The notes: generated by a model from the sequence alone, not told the origin. DNA of 64,000 bases from Byssothecium circinans (GCA_010015675.1 ML976981.1:35061-99060), one strand, 5' to 3'; shown: positions 37,560 to 49,898, counted from the first letter of the stretch. Numbers and translations: made by a program.

Positions 37560-38440
37560 GACTCGCTCTCTTTTCTTCGTTTTTTATATACGTCAGCGAA
37601 ACGATCTCGAAGCGGTTCTTAGAACCAAAGTTGGTTCGTTGCGGATTCGCCACGAACTGGTTGTCAGTGAATGGAGGTGAATGGAGTTCAGAGTCCGAGA
37701 TGCAAGGGTACGAAGCACGGTTTTGGCCTTGGACGCTGGCAATATAATGACCATCCGCAGCACCCTCGTTGGGATTGCCCCCTCTGTTTCCGCATGGCAA
37801 TCCAGAACCACTATGCGAAGCCACCCCCGCGAGCCTGTACTGCAATGGCACATCCTTCATTACCTGATAATCCTTAAGGTCCAGGAAATCTGGTATCTCA
37901 TACGGGTGCCTTAACTTTACTTATTTTTCCAACTTCTGGATATCTTCAAACAGTTCCGAACGAGTACTCTAAACTCTTCCGCCGCCTCTCTTTCCACTTC
38001 CACGAGGAGCAGACAGCCCAGTGGAGCGAGCACGAAACATACTGGACTGCCCTCCTCTCCTTCATCCGCGACAATTTCCGAGTGTCGAAGCTACTTCTTA
38101 CTATCAACATTTATTGCGATGTGAATACTCGTATGTGGGCAGAACGCGCTGAACGGGCATGTACGATGCATATGTAGGCGCCACGAAGGCTGTCAAATTG
38201 CTATTGCCGGAGCTCAAGGATTTCCATGTTATCTTGGAGCAGTTTTTTGAACTTGAGGTTGAGTTGGAGAAGTGGGTCATGGGGCCTGATTATGATAGTA
38301 AAAAGGGAAATATGCATTCGAAGACATCTAGTAGGAGAGGTTACTGTCAAGAAGATGAGTATAAGGTACGATGGCGGCACGAGGAGCTTGAGTGACATTT
38401 ATTTTATCATGTGCATGGTAGAATGAGAACAGTGTTCTGG
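37560..38440 (+). pseudogene. Decayed fragments of a fungal gene of unknown family
   Basis: Coding-like text is broken by stops and frame changes. One frame reads ISKRFLEPKLVRCGFATNWL, another WDCPLCFRMAIQ. After a gap comes YSKLFRRLSFHFHEEQTAQW, WTALLSFIRDNFRVSKLLLT and INIYCDVNTRMWAERAERAC. An immediate shift then gives YDAYVGATKAVKLLLPELKD and FFELEVELEKWVMGPDYDSK. The last blocks resemble the C-terminal region of the many uncharacterised, variable dothideomycete proteins often associated with F-box or 2EXR-like N-termini. No intact frame or start exists, so I treat this as a relic. Unannotated introns could explain part of the breakage. Confidence 0.45.
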
Positions 38441-38873
38441 TTTCTTTTCTTCGTTCGTTGATTTTGTTAATCTTCTTCTTCTCTCCATCAGTCATTTCAC
38501 TCGGATACATCTTTAGGAAAGACACTCACTCTCTTCTCCGGTATCCGACAACCATTAGAAGTTTAATAGAGTGCCGAGCATTATATATTAGGGTATAGAG
38601 ATGAACAGCTAGATAATCCAGCTCTGTACGGAGTGTGTTATCGAAGGTCGTGTTCTGAAAAGAGGTGTAGGATGGTGTGAGACCAAAACAACTACTTACT
38701 GTGTAAGTAACAAATTCGCCACAGTACGGTGGAATGACGCCGGTTTGAGTTGACCCCCACATGCTGAGTCACCCACATGGGGTGCAAGAATTCCGAGCAC
38801 GTGCCGAGCAACCTCCCGACGTCGGAATGACTGCATAAAAATACCTTCAAGGAATCAACATCGCGGTATCAAG

Positions 38874-40100
38874 ATGGCAGCACCACGTCTTCCGTTCCTA
38901 TGGCCGATGCTATACAGGCCACTCAAGCCCGTTCGAACGCGCTCCCGCATACCCACGCCAACGAAAACGGCGACGAGACGATTTGCGACGACGCCCTGTA
39001 GACGAGAAGAAGTAGCGAAACGCTATGGAACAGCACACGAACCAGCGCCACATCTACGCGAGCAGTCACAGGAAGTTGAAGAGGGTCAAAGTGCCCCGGA
39101 GTCTAGCACTAGCTCGCCGGCGCCCAAACAGGAGCAGGTAGACGAGGAAGAAGAGGACGAAACACTGTCATCTACCATCCCACCATCAGAGTTGAAGAAG
39201 AGCGCAGAACTCCCCGAGACCGCACCTCCTACCCCACCGCCTGATCCCCTAAAGACTGGCGACTCGAAACCGCTCGACACAGTGCTCCATATGCCCTCAC
39301 CAGCTGAGGAGGAAAAGCACAAGTCCCCACACCTCAAAACACCCCGTTATGTCCACCATTTCGATACGTATTCGCTCGTCAAAGACCTTACAAACTCGGG
39401 ATTCTCACAGGCGCAATCTGTCAACATCATGAAGGCCGTACGAGACATCTTGAGCGACAACATGGAACTGGCGCGCGCAGGGCTGGTCAGTAAGAGCAAT
39501 GTGGAGAACGAGACGTATCTGTTTCGGGCGGCGTGTAGTGAATTAAAGACGGAGATTGGTGCGAACAGAAATGCGGAATCGGAGAGGATGAGGAGTGAGA
39601 GAGGACAATTGCAGCATGAGGTCGACTTGCTGGGCCAGCGACTGGGGCAGGAAATGGGATTCTTAAAGGACGAGTTGAAAGGCTTGTTTGATGATAGGAA
39701 GATGGCTGTGAGGAATGAGCAGAGGGTCAAGGAGACGAAGGTATGTCACAATTACATGATGCACCGGACCATACTAACCAGCGGACAGCTTCAAGAACTC
39801 AACAACCAGATCACAATCAAGCTCACATCCGATGCGCGCAGCGAAGTCGAGGGCCTACGATGGGTGCTCACGCGACGAGCGGCCTTAACAATAGGCATAT
39901 GCGCTTTCATGCTGTTCGTCTCACTCCGGTATTCGAGCTACGTCACCCATAAAACAGCCAAAGAGAACAAGAAAGAAGAGAAGAAGCCCCCATCTGATGA
40001 AGAACAAAGCCCTTCGGCTACGGGAAAGCCTGTCCTTGGTGCCAACGAACCCATAGGCGGAGAACTCTTGGCTTCCGAAGGTGGAGTCTCACTCGCATGA
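38874..40100 (+). CDS. FMP32: Mitochondrial inner-membrane coiled-coil protein, FMP32/MCUR1 (CCDC90) family
   Basis: Two exons (38874-39740, 39789-40100) give 392 aa. The 48-nt intron is in frame without a stop, but it has a clear donor, CTAAC branch site and acceptor, and its removal joins the coiled coil as KETK|LQELNNQI. The N-terminus (RPLKPVRTRSRIPTPTKTAT, RRFATTPCRR) is a mitochondrial presequence. After an acidic/proline linker comes the DUF1640 core: YVHHFDTYSLVKDLTNSGFS, then a long coiled coil and a membrane helix (LTIGICAFMLFVSLRYSSY). Yeast Fmp32 is linked to cytochrome oxidase and proline metabolism, and animal MCUR1 to the calcium uniporter. The exact role here is unknown. Confidence 0.9.
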   Translation: MAAPRLPFLWPMLYRPLKPVRTRSRIPTPTKTATRRFATTPCRREEVAKRYGTAHEPAPHLREQSQEVEEGQSAPESSTSSPAPKQEQVDEEEEDETLSSTIPPSELKKSAELPETAPPTPPPDPLKTGDSKPLDTVLHMPSPAEEEKHKSPHLKTPRYVHHFDTYSLVKDLTNSGFSQAQSVNIMKAVRDILSDNMELARAGLVSKSNVENETYLFRAACSELKTEIGANRNAESERMRSERGQLQHEVDLLGQRLGQEMGFLKDELKGLFDDRKMAVRNEQRVKETKVCHNYMMHRTILTSGQLQELNNQITIKLTSDARSEVEGLRWVLTRRAALTIGICAFMLFVSLRYSSYVTHKTAKENKKEEKKPPSDEEQSPSATGKPVLGANEPIGGELLASEGGVSLA

Positions 40101-40165
40101 ATACAGTACATGGTATTGAGTGCCATTTCTCTTCATCGTCTATTGCTTCTCCCTCAACTTTACCT

Positions 40166-41065
40166 CTAAAGCTTATGTTTCTTCTCTCCACTGGCAATCT
40201 TCATAAACTCCTCCTGTGGTATGCCCTTCCTAAACCTTTCCAACCCCGCGAACACCTCTTCTACACCCTGTCTATCCAAAACCTCTATCTCCGGCTTCCT
40301 GATCAGCCTCTTGATCTGCACCAAGCTATCCCTATTCAAGTGCGCGCCCAACCGGTTATCAACCTCCTTCAGCACCTCCTCCAAGAATTTCGGGCTATCC
40401 TTGCTCCCCACATCAATCACCTTGTTCACGAATCCGGTATGGACAAGCTCCTCAATACTGATCCTCTTGCTCATGATCAAGGCCTCGTTAGCCTTGGAGA
40501 TGCCGAGGCGTCGCACAAATCCGACGGAAGCGTTTCCTTCAGCGACAAGACCGAGCGAGGAGAAGGGTGTGAGGAGGAAGGCATGCGGAGCAGCGTAGAT
40601 GAAGTCTGAGAATGCTATCAGGGCGGCTGAGAGACCGACTGCGGGACCGTTGAGCGCCGTTACGAGGATCTTGGGGTGTGTGTAAAAGGCATGCGTGACG
40701 TGGAGGTTGTTGGATACGAAGGTTTTGAGCCAGAAGCGGCGGGTATCGTCGCCGTCGCCGTCTTCATCGTCATCGTCACCGGAGGAAGAGGACAAGGAAC
40801 CAACCGAGACGTCGGCGCCACTATTTGGCGTTGTGAGTACACTGGATGGGGGAGGGAGGGCAGAGGGTACTTACGCGGAGAAGTACCGCCCGTTGCCTGT
40901 GAGAACGGTGATGTAGATGTCGTCGCGCTCAGCGACATCGCGCAATGCTACAGCGAGCTTGTAGTATAAACCTTGGTCCAGGGCATTGAGCTTCTTTGGC
41001 AGATTTAATGTGATGATGGCGATGCCGTTGGGCTTGTACTCTACGAGAATGCCGTCTTCTGCCAT
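40166..41065 (-). CDS. Peroxisomal enoyl-CoA hydratase/isomerase (delta3-delta2-enoyl-CoA isomerase, ECI type)
   Basis: Two exons (41065-40875, 40820-40166) give 281 aa with a 54-nt intron. Crotonase-fold features: ITLNLPKKLNALDQGLY, VLTGNGRYFSAGADVS (oxyanion-hole loop), LVTALNGPAVGLSAALIAF and SDFIYAAPHAFLLTPFSSLG, then LVAEGNASVGFVRRLG. The Glu in LVAEGNAS sits where ECI enzymes carry their general base, and the second hydratase Glu is absent. This supports isomerase activity needed for beta-oxidation of unsaturated fatty acids. The C-terminus ...EKKHKL is a plausible PTS1 variant. A short acidic insert (SGDDDDEDGDGDD) follows the first oxyanion loop. Confidence 0.9.
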
Positions 41066-41374
41066 GGTGAATCTAAATTGAACACAAATATCTGTGAGGT
41101 GTAGGACCTGGTGGGATGAAGGAGGATGGTGGATCTGGGGAAGATGACGGCTGCGCTGTGCCGTGTCAGTAACAGTGATTGCGCCGCAACCGAGGCTGTT
41201 TGTTGCGGAGAAAACTGGGCGTTGATAGGTCAGTTAGGAGACTATGTAATCGCTTTGTCCCGACCCATCTATCATCGAGTCATCTCCACAAAAAGCTCAT
41301 CTTCATCGCACCACCAGCAACCCCACGACGCACACACCTCTACCGCGCAGAGATAGCCCTATATACCCGTCAAA
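41066..41374. promoter_or_regulatory. Bidirectional promoter region between enoyl-CoA isomerase and PET100
   Basis: 309 nt separate the two divergent start codons, so the two organelle genes probably share a promoter region. I name no binding site. Confidence 0.45.
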
Positions 41375-41694
41375 ATGGGCGGCCCAAATCTCGAAGTCTT
41401 CAAGGCAAGCTTTCCGTCTACCCTTCACGGCTAAAGATGCTGACTTGTGCGCAGTTCGGAATGTACATCCTCTTCCCCATCAGCGTAATGTACTACTTCG
41501 GCACGAACCTCGACAATCGCTTCTCGGTCCCCGACTTCTGGCCGAAAGAAGGACAAACTCACAAGATTCCATTTGAGAGGGAGGAGATCAAGGCGGAGCT
41601 GGAGAGATTGAAAGCGAAAGCGGCAGAGGCGAAGAGGGCGAGGGAGGCGGAACACAGGAAGATGAGGGAGTTGATGAGTCGGAGGGAGGAGTAG
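41375..41694 (+). CDS. PET100: Cytochrome c oxidase assembly protein PET100
   Basis: Two exons (41375-41404, 41455-41694) give 89 aa. Exon 1 is ten codons (MGGPNLEVFK). Splicing joins it to FGMYILFPISVMYYFGTNLD, exactly the PET100 membrane segment, followed by RFSVPDFWP and a basic, helical C-terminus. The intron has a GC donor (GCAAGC...GCAG), not GT. PET100 is a small inner-membrane chaperone that brings together assembly intermediates of complex IV. A long reading frame starting at 41179 continues through the intron in the exon-2 frame and is not the gene start. Confidence 0.93.
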
Positions 41695-41899
41695 GGATGG
41701 GTAGCTATCCAGGAGCAATTTCGACGAGACGAATGACGATCATACCTACGCGCTATAAGACGGCTTCGGTGGAGGTGAAAAGAAAGCGAGAGAACGAGAT
41801 ACCAGCATGGGAGGCGTTTGGGATGGATGCGCAATATCATCGGCTTTAATACACTGTTGTACAATGCTGCATCATGCATGTCTGTCTATACACGGGGAA

Positions 41900-42862
41900 T
41901 CATACATCCGCTTTACTCTGCAGCTCTGCCCACAGCCCCTCGTTTATCGCACCCTTCGCCCAATTCAAATACACACCTTGTAAGCCATTGACGTCCGACA
42001 GCAAGTCAAGGAAGTTCCCAAGCTCTTGCGATGCCTCTTCATCATCCAGCGCGACTTTCGTCTCTTCGTTCGGATCGTATATGATCTCGCTCTCTGCAAT
42101 TTCTATGCCTAGCTGCTTTGCCAGTGCCTCGCCGGTAGCTTTCGTCTGGGCTGGCTCTACGTAGAGGACTACCCGCCCTTCTTCATCTTCTGTGACATCT
42201 AGTGCGCCGGCTTCGAGCGCCGGCTCCAACACCTCGTCTGCACTCACGCCATCTTTCTTCACAAATGTTATCCTCCCCTTCTTCTCGAACATGTACCCCA
42301 CGGGCGACACGCTCCCACCCGCCTCTTTGACCAACAGCCTCAATTCTGCCAATGTCCTATTTCTACTGTCCGTCTGACACTCGATCAGCGTAGCTAGAGA
42401 CCCTTTAGAGGGCGGCAGCATGGCTTCCAGCATGACATTTTCGAGCGCCGCACCGCTTGTCGACAGTCCCTGTCCTCGAGCCATGGCGGCTTCCATGCTA
42501 GCCTTGGGTACGGCGCTCTTCTTTGCCGTGGCAATTGCGAGGGCGAGCCGTGAGTTTAGGTTGGGATCTGGGCCGCCGAGCTTGACGGCATTCGTGATGT
42601 CTTTTGTGAGAAGGGCGCGTTGCTTGCTTTTCGCGGCGTCGGCTTTGCCTTTGTCATGTTTGATAGTCGACCATTTGCTATTCACATAAGCTACGGAATA
42701 GACACTTCAATGGCGGTCTGCGTACTTGTGGCCTGACCATGCTACTGGTGAATTACTGAAGCATCGCGCTTGCTCCGACCGAGGCGCCCATCGGCAGGTG
42801 CACTGCGTATAGGATCCAAAGGTCGACAAAGGCCTTGCAAGGCGTCGAAATGGTGCCGACAT
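41900..42862 (-). CDS. YebC/PmpR-family mitochondrial translation factor (TACO1/DPC29)
   Basis: Two exons (42862-42726, 42677-41900) give 304 aa. The 137-nt first exon supplies a mitochondrial presequence (MSAPFRRLARPLSTFGSYTQ ... ARCFSNSPVAW). The splice re-creates the family signature GHNKWSTIKHDKGKADAAKS. Further conserved blocks are NSRLALAIATAKKSAVPK, GYMFEKKGRITF and the acidic YDPNEETKV. TACO1 activates COX1 translation in mammals, and bacterial relatives relieve polyproline stalling. Here it sits beside PET100 and FMP32. Divergent from LAA1 with 229 nt between starts. Confidence 0.94.
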
Positions 42863-43091
42863 TGAAGTGATGTTGAATGCCTGTCTGCAGTATTTCTAGA
42901 GTAGCTGTACTGTACATATCAATTTCACAATCGCCTGCCCTGCCAAGAACCTTAGAGGAACGGGGGTCAGCAGCACCTCCCCGCAACGAACTCCACCTCA
43001 CGAGTCACGGCCTCGAGAGGTGACCTCTCTGTGCAAAAGGCACACGGCATCCACCACCCTCGACCTTCCTCCGCCCATCATCACAGCGACC
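42863..43091. promoter_or_regulatory. Bidirectional promoter region between YebC-like and LAA1 genes
   Basis: 229 nt between divergent starts; too short for two independent extended promoters. No specific site identified. Confidence 0.4.
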
Positions 43092-46000
43092 ATGGCGACA
43101 CCAGACCCTGAAGCCTCCAACGGCGCCGCCACGTCGAACCCAGAACTCGACATCAAGAAGCTCCACGCGCTGCCCACCGAACAGCAGGAATTGTACCTGT
43201 TGACCTTTTCGTCCGATCTCGCGCGCCATGTCGCCTCGCTCGACGCCGACGGCGCCTCGGCCCACCAGATCTACATCAAGAAAGAGCTGTTCCAAATCAT
43301 CAATCTGGCTTCCCCACCCCCGACGAGAGCCATACGGAACAATCTTGGGCGAGCATTTTCAGCCATCTTCGGCAAGGGCGACAGGAAGTTGCTGTTCGAA
43401 TCGATCAAAGAGCTTGTGGAAATACTCAATGGTGCGAGCAAGACGGAGAAGGATATCAGGGCGAAACATGCGGCCGCCCATTGCTTGGGCGCTGTCTTCG
43501 AGGCGGCGGGGGATAGTGCGATTGGCTTCTCCCCATTGGCGACCACCTCACTTTTGCATCTTGTCAAGGTTGCACAGAATCATACTGGATTGAGAGCGGC
43601 GGTGTTGAAGGCGGCGGGAAAGGTGTTCAAAGGGGTTGGCCGCTCGGCCGAGGAGGCAGTTGCAAGAGTCGCATGGAAGCAGGCGCGCACCATATCTACC
43701 GGAGACAAGTCGTTGCTGGTGCAATCGAGTGCTTGCTATCTACTGGAGCAACTTGTGCGCCACACTCCATTCTTCGACAACTCGACCGATTTCGACAAGC
43801 TTCAGGCTGCGCTTTGGAAGACCATTGAAAGTGGTTCGGCATCCGTCCGCCACGCGGCTGCCTCTTGCCTCAGTGCAGCGCTCGTCAAGAACTACTCTGA
43901 ATCAGCCCCTGTAGAATTGCCCGTACTCTCGAGGTCGAAGACGATGAAGAAGAAGGGCAAGAAGGCTACAGATATGGACGGTGATGAAGACATCATCGAG
44001 CGGCCAGACTCGCCAGCCCCGAAAAAATCTGCCGCAAAGCTGTCATTCAACATTGCCGCGTTACTCAAGGTGCTTTCAACACAATACTGCAAACCAGCAA
44101 CTGGTAATCGTGCAAGGGCTGGAATTGCCCTGTGCTACATGAGGGTCCTACGAGCGTTGGGTGAACAAGCTGTGGAATCGAAGTACGCCGATATTGCACG
44201 CCACTTCTTGCTAGATCTGCTTAGCAACCCGACCATCGTCCAAAATCGGTACCGCACTTTGAGTACGAGAAGATATGTAGTGATCATTCTCGAGACAGTT
44301 GTGGGCCAGGAGATGCTGGGTGAATCGGGTCAGCTGCATGCTACGCGATTCCTTGTCAACGAGATCCTCAAGGACTACCCACAGGCATTAAAGGAAAGAC
44401 CGGAGCCTTCGAAGCAGACCTTAATCGGTGCGCTGAGCACTTTGTCGTCGTTGTTCGACAGCCTTGGAGCTGCTGCCAATGTCATCGCCGATTCTTGTCG
44501 AGATTCCTTGATCCAGGTTCTTCAGCATCCCAGCTACACGGTACAGGTCAGCGCATCTTCATGCCTACGCTCATTCGTACTTGCATGTCCTCTGCAGCTT
44601 CTTCCATCCGTCACCATATGTATGAACAGCGTCAACCGCGAGCTAGGTCTTCTCGCTGGTCCTCGCCAGTCTCCACGGCGGTGTGTTGGCCTTGCAAATG
44701 GTCTTTCTGCAGTACTCAGTACCTCTACCTCTCAACCCCTGCATGGCTCTGTGGATGTGAACTCAAGAGTCCTATCTCAGGCGACTTCGCTCCTCAAGTC
44801 TGCCAGCAATTCTGACCTGCGCATATCATCAACACAAATCCAGGTCGCCTGGGTTCTCATCGGCGGCTTGATGACACTGGGTCCCAACTTTGTTAAGATT
44901 CATCTTTCCCAACTGCTTCTACTCTGGAAGAACGCCCTCCCCAAGCCGCTGAACAAGGACAACATGGTGCAGCGAAATGTGTTAGAGCTCAGCTTTTTAG
45001 CCCACGTACGCGAGTGTGCTTTGGGATCTATATTGATCTTTTTAGAGTTTAACAGCAGGCTTCTCACTCTAGATGTGACGAAGAGATTGGCGACGATGCT
45101 GCAGAATACAACAATGTTTTTGAATACATTGCCAGCGAAGAAGACGACCGACGACGTTGCCCAGCGGCTATCACCAGCGCTACAGCTGAATGACTTCGAT
45201 CTTATGGTGCGAAGAAGAGTGCTCCAATGCTATACTAAGCTGGTGGATCTGAGCCCCGCTGGGAGCAGTGAAATCCTGCTTCAGACAAACTTGCTACCCT
45301 TTGCCGTGGCAGCTTTCGCCGATCCCGATAAATACACCTCTAGCTCTCTAAGCGTCTCTATTGCTAGTTCGGCGGGAAGCTTTGACAGTATATGGGATGT
45401 GGCTGACAATTACGGGTTTGGCGTGACCGGTCTTGTGAAGGGATTCGATATCGAGCCACTTCCCGGGGAGCAGGAGACTGAGAACCGTCATCACTGGGCC
45501 ACACGACATGGCCCGGAGGCCTTGATAGACAGGACAGTAAGCACCCTCGAATCTGACCTCGGACTTTCCGGTGATTGACAAATTGTAGTTACTCTCGCCC
45601 ATTGGCACCGCTCGCGAGCATGACTCGATCTCACTCTATGTCAATAGATCGAATGACCCTCTCGATTTACCAAACCCACCAGCAACCGAAGTGGTCAACT
45701 CTGCGCTGCAACTTTTCGCCATATGTCTACCATTGCAGACTCCCAAGATACAGGAAAGCATATTGGAGCAAATCACATCATTCCTCTCAGCAAGCAGTCT
45801 ACAGCGAGACGTGAACAGGAAATCTGCTATGATGGTGAATATTGCTTATGCACTTCTAGGCGCTCTCAAGGTCACTGTTAAAGAGACTCGGTCTGCGCCT
45901 GGAAACCTGAGAGCTGATGCTGTGGAGAAGGTTATCCAGGAGTTGCTTCATGTAGGTGAATACAAACTTGCTTCAAAAATATCCTGCTGATTTGCATATA

Positions 46001-49000
46001 GTTGTTCATCATCCTTCCGGATCCTTATGTCCGCAACGTTGTTGGGGAAGCCCTGGGTCGTTTATGCAATAGTTCCGGTAATGCTCTTACTACTGCCGAA
46101 GTCAACTATCTGGTAGATCAGATCGTCGCCAACCGTGAGCCTAACGCGCGTTCGGGGTATGCGGTAGCTCTTGGGTGCATCCACTCCCAGCTCGGCGGCA
46201 TGGCTGCAGGCTACCACCTTAAGAACATCCTCGGTATACTCATGTCTCTAGGCAACGATCCCCACCCAGTCGTCCATTTCTGGGCAATTGACAGTCTTTC
46301 AAAAGTAGCAGACTCGGCAGGCTTGACCTTTTCTGCCTATGTTACAAGCACCCTCGGTATGCTTGCGCAGCTGTTCGCGGCAGATACGCACAACGATGAG
46401 TCCGCTTCGTTAGCCTCGTCAAACTTGGAACTGGATCTGCCAACCCCGGCTGTCATAGCGCGTTGCATTGATAGTACGATTAACGTCCTGGGTCCGGATC
46501 TGCAAGACATGACCAAGGCGCGAGATATGATCATGACGCTCATCGGCCTTTTCAAGGTTGAAACAGACGAGCTAATTATTATTGAAAGTCTCAAGTGCCA
46601 AGAACATCTCTCACTCTACGCTCCCGGGCACATGGAGTTCGCTCTTTACATAAGGCAATTGCAACAGGCCCTAGAGAGCCCTTCAGCGAAGATCCGGGAT
46701 ATGGCAGTCGATGGCCTACACAATCTCATGCGCCGAAATACCGAAGAAGTCATCCGTACGGGCGACCCAGGAATGGAAGATCAACTGTGGCATGTTCTTG
46801 ACCGGTCGCCAGAGCATGAAGTCGTGCGCAATATTATTCGTACATGGTTACAACAGACCGGGCTCACTGATACTGCTACTTGGGTACAGCGATGTCACTC
46901 GGTGCTGACGAAGACAAAGAAGGTTGCTGAAGTTGAAGAGAAGGAGTCGAAGCCAAAGGGAGGCCAAACAGATCTTCAAGATGAAGAGGTGGCTGGGTTT
47001 GCAGCCGCCGCTAATGCTCCCGGTGAAGATGGTAGTGCACCTCAGACTAGTCAAGAGCTATTGAAGTGGCAAGTGAGGAATTTTGGCATGGACTGCTTGA
47101 GCGAGCTTCTAGCCATGATCACTAAAGAAGCAACGTTCCGAGAAGAGGCGCCATGTGTTTTGGCCCTACAGAAGCGAATCGCCGATGTGGTTCGCATTGC
47201 TTTCTCTGCTTCAACGGCAGGCGTGGTGCAGTTGCGCATTCGTGGTTTAAAGATCATAGACCAGGTTCTCAAGGTACGTCCTACCAGTTCCATGATTTGG
47301 TGCTCGTCTGATGTGGTGGCTTGCAGCTTTTCGGGAAGACACCAGACCCCGACTTTCCAGAGGCTACACTGCTCGAGCAATATCAAGCGCAGATTGGTTC
47401 AGCCCTGACGCCGGCTTTCGCTGCGGACTCGTCACCAGAACTGGCAGCGGAGGCTGTCAACGTGTGCGCGACATTCATCTCCATCGGCATTGTGACAGAT
47501 GTCGACCGTATGGGACGCATTCTAAAGCTGCTCGTTTCTGCTCTCGAAAACTTCTCAAGTATGTTTCACTTTCCGTGTTTGAGCTTTAAGAACTAACATT
47601 CGCAGGCGAGAGCGAATCAGCAGCAATCGGGGATCTTAAAGGTCTCAGCTCAAATGCCCAAGTCATGGTCAAGATGTCGGTGTACTCAGCTTGGGCTGAG
47701 CTACAGATCGCCAGCGCCGAACAGACATATCTACGCGATGTTCTGAAGCCCCATATTGCTCAGCTCACGCCTCTGTGGTTATCATCACTCCGGGAATATG
47801 CACGACTGAGATTCGAACCTGATATCTCATCTATGGGCTCAGCTTCACTGTCCGGCAGTTTGGACACGATATACGCGGCCTTGAATCGGGAGACACTCCT
47901 CAAGTTCTATCAAGAATCTTGGCTTAACCTTGTAGATGCCATTGCGAGCTTGATTGACGAAGACAGCGAATTTGTATTCGACGCACTAGACGGCAAAACT
48001 GAATTTAACGAGGCATCGCCAGCCAACGGCAAGGCTGATCACATCAATTACCGCGATGAACCTGTTGCATTCTTCTTCGTGTTGTTCGGTCTTGCATTTG
48101 AAGCTTTGGCTGGACGTCCCGGTGACTTGCAAGCATCGAAAGAGCAGATCTTGGAGATATTGCATGCGCTGAAGAAGATCCTGCGGCCATCTGTTTCCGG
48201 AAACGCCATTTATCAAGAAGTTGTTTTCTCGGAAACGATGGATATGCTCGACCGATTGGTATTGACGGAAGGCTTGCAGGTACAGACCGTCATCGTCGAG
48301 ATCGCAAGGAATCTTTGCTTGGGTCATCCGTCTGCGAAGAGAGCATCTAGGTACGTAATGAAACACATCGAATCCCTTGTGGAGTTTGCTAACCATTCGT
48401 AGCGCCGGTGATGAAAATCTTTCTGACGATATCGAACAATTGTTCGAACTGACACGCATCATGGTACTTGTGCTGACCGGACTCGTTCCCAGCCTTGATG
48501 ACGGCAAGAGCGGAGGTATGCTATGGTACCAGAATCATTCGAGCATTGCTGACAAGATCACAGTCCGCCATGAACTCAATGAAGAAGCCGCAGCGCTTCT
48601 CACCACCTCTCTCTCCGCTCTAGTCGATGCCGCACAAGTCTTCCCTTCAATCATTAAGACAGACTTGCACGCTTGCATTCTACATATATTCGCCACCATT
48701 CTCGGCACTGGAGCCTGTCAAGCAACAGTTGTCCCGCAGTCTCTCCCGATCTTCAAGCGCTTTGTCACCAGTATCCTGTCTCAGCCCGAACCTCCTCCAG
48801 AGACAAGCACACAGCTGCGGGCGACCCTCACGAGATTTCTGCAGATCCTAAAGCAATCGCAGCAAAGAGCCTTCGACGCCGCGCTTGCTTGCGAGAAGAA
48901 CACCATACTCGCAACAACGCTTTTGTTAAGTAGCGCGAGCTCTGCCTTCGCAGCCAATGATCCCTTGGTGAAACGCTTCGTCGAAGAGCTGTTCGATTGT

Positions 49001-49483
49001 CTAGGCAACAGGATGACCAGCAAGGTCGCCGCAGGCTGCTTCCGCTCCCTCCTTCTCTTCCCCAAAAAATCCGCCCTGGAAACAAACATCGCCACCCTCA
49101 TCCTCCCCCAAATCCTCTTCTTCCTCACCAACCCCACTGATCTCGAAGGTCTCGATGAGTCCCGCTCCATCCTCGCGCAAACACTAGTTGCCTTCATTAC
49201 CACCCTTGCGACGCCCCAGCAACGCCAAGTTGCCGCCAAAATCATCGTCCCAGCGCTGTTGCAGAGGGTACGGAAGGAACCGTCGGCGAGTGCGGAGACG
49301 GCGGCTCGGTTGCTGGAGATTGCGCAGAAGGACCAGGAGGCTTTTAGGAGCGTGGTTGCTGGGTTGGAGGCTGAGGAGAAGGGGTTTATGGAGGGCGTGT
49401 TGAAGAGTGGGCAGGGGCAGGTGAGGAAGGTGGAGAGGGAGGAGAGTGGGGAGCCGAGTATTGCGTTGAAGATGAACTTTTGA
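43092..49483 (+). CDS. LAA1: HEAT-repeat AP-1 accessory protein Laa1 (HEATR5 family)
   Basis: Seven exons (43092-45536, 45589-45951, 46002-47273, 47327-47558, 47606-48350, 48403-48515, 48564-49483) sum to 6090 nt, or 2029 aa, matching the ~2000 aa of yeast Laa1. The start MATPDPEASNGAATS has a GACCATGG context. The protein is a solenoid of amphipathic helices. Recognisable parts are IYIKKELFQIINLASPPPTR, RNNLGRAFSAIFGKGDRKLL, HCLGAVFEAAG, DPYVRNVVGEALGRLC and GYAVALGCIHSQLGGMAAGY. Laa1 assists recruitment of the clathrin adaptor AP-1 at the trans-Golgi and endosomes. No domain is missing as far as I can see. Confidence 0.92.
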
Positions 49484-49898
49484 TGGGTGGATGGGTTGGA
49501 TGGGTTGTAGATGGATAGTTGGGGTGAGGCTGGGGGATGTTGTGGAGAGATACCCTTAGAACGTATGAAATTTGATGTACTGCAGTTCAATGCCCTGAAT
49601 GACACTATGTTGGAGAGTATACTGTGTGAGAGAGAGGGAGGGAGGGAGGGAAAGACAGGAGGAGAAAAAGAGACGGGAGGGGAGAGAGTTGGGGGCGGGC
49701 AACACAAGTACATGTCACTCAGGATTTGTGAAACGCGCAGAGGTGCAGTGAAATGATTTTCTATGGAATGATCTTAACTACTAGGGAAGCATCCACTCAG
49801 GGATATGCAAAGGATAAGGCAACTTCGGAACTAAAAAGCAAGCAGCAAGCCACGTTGATGTTCCAGGCCAAACCATCCAGGGACCCGTCTTTTCGATC
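49484..49898. other. Convergent 3' region with GA-rich microsatellite
   Basis: 415 nt between the LAA1 and ELP5 stops. Contains a purine-rich (GAGG/GGAG)n tract at about 49628-49690. No gene. Confidence 0.5.

Noticed and set aside
47806..47825. tRNA-like T-loop GATTCGAACC
   Set aside because: It is inside LAA1 exon 5 coding for LRFEPD and has no cloverleaf around it. I found no tRNA elsewhere in the window.
48781..49713. 310-codon minus-strand ORF opposite the LAA1 3' end
   Set aside because: Antisense shadow of LAA1 exon 7 with Ser/Pro-rich noise.
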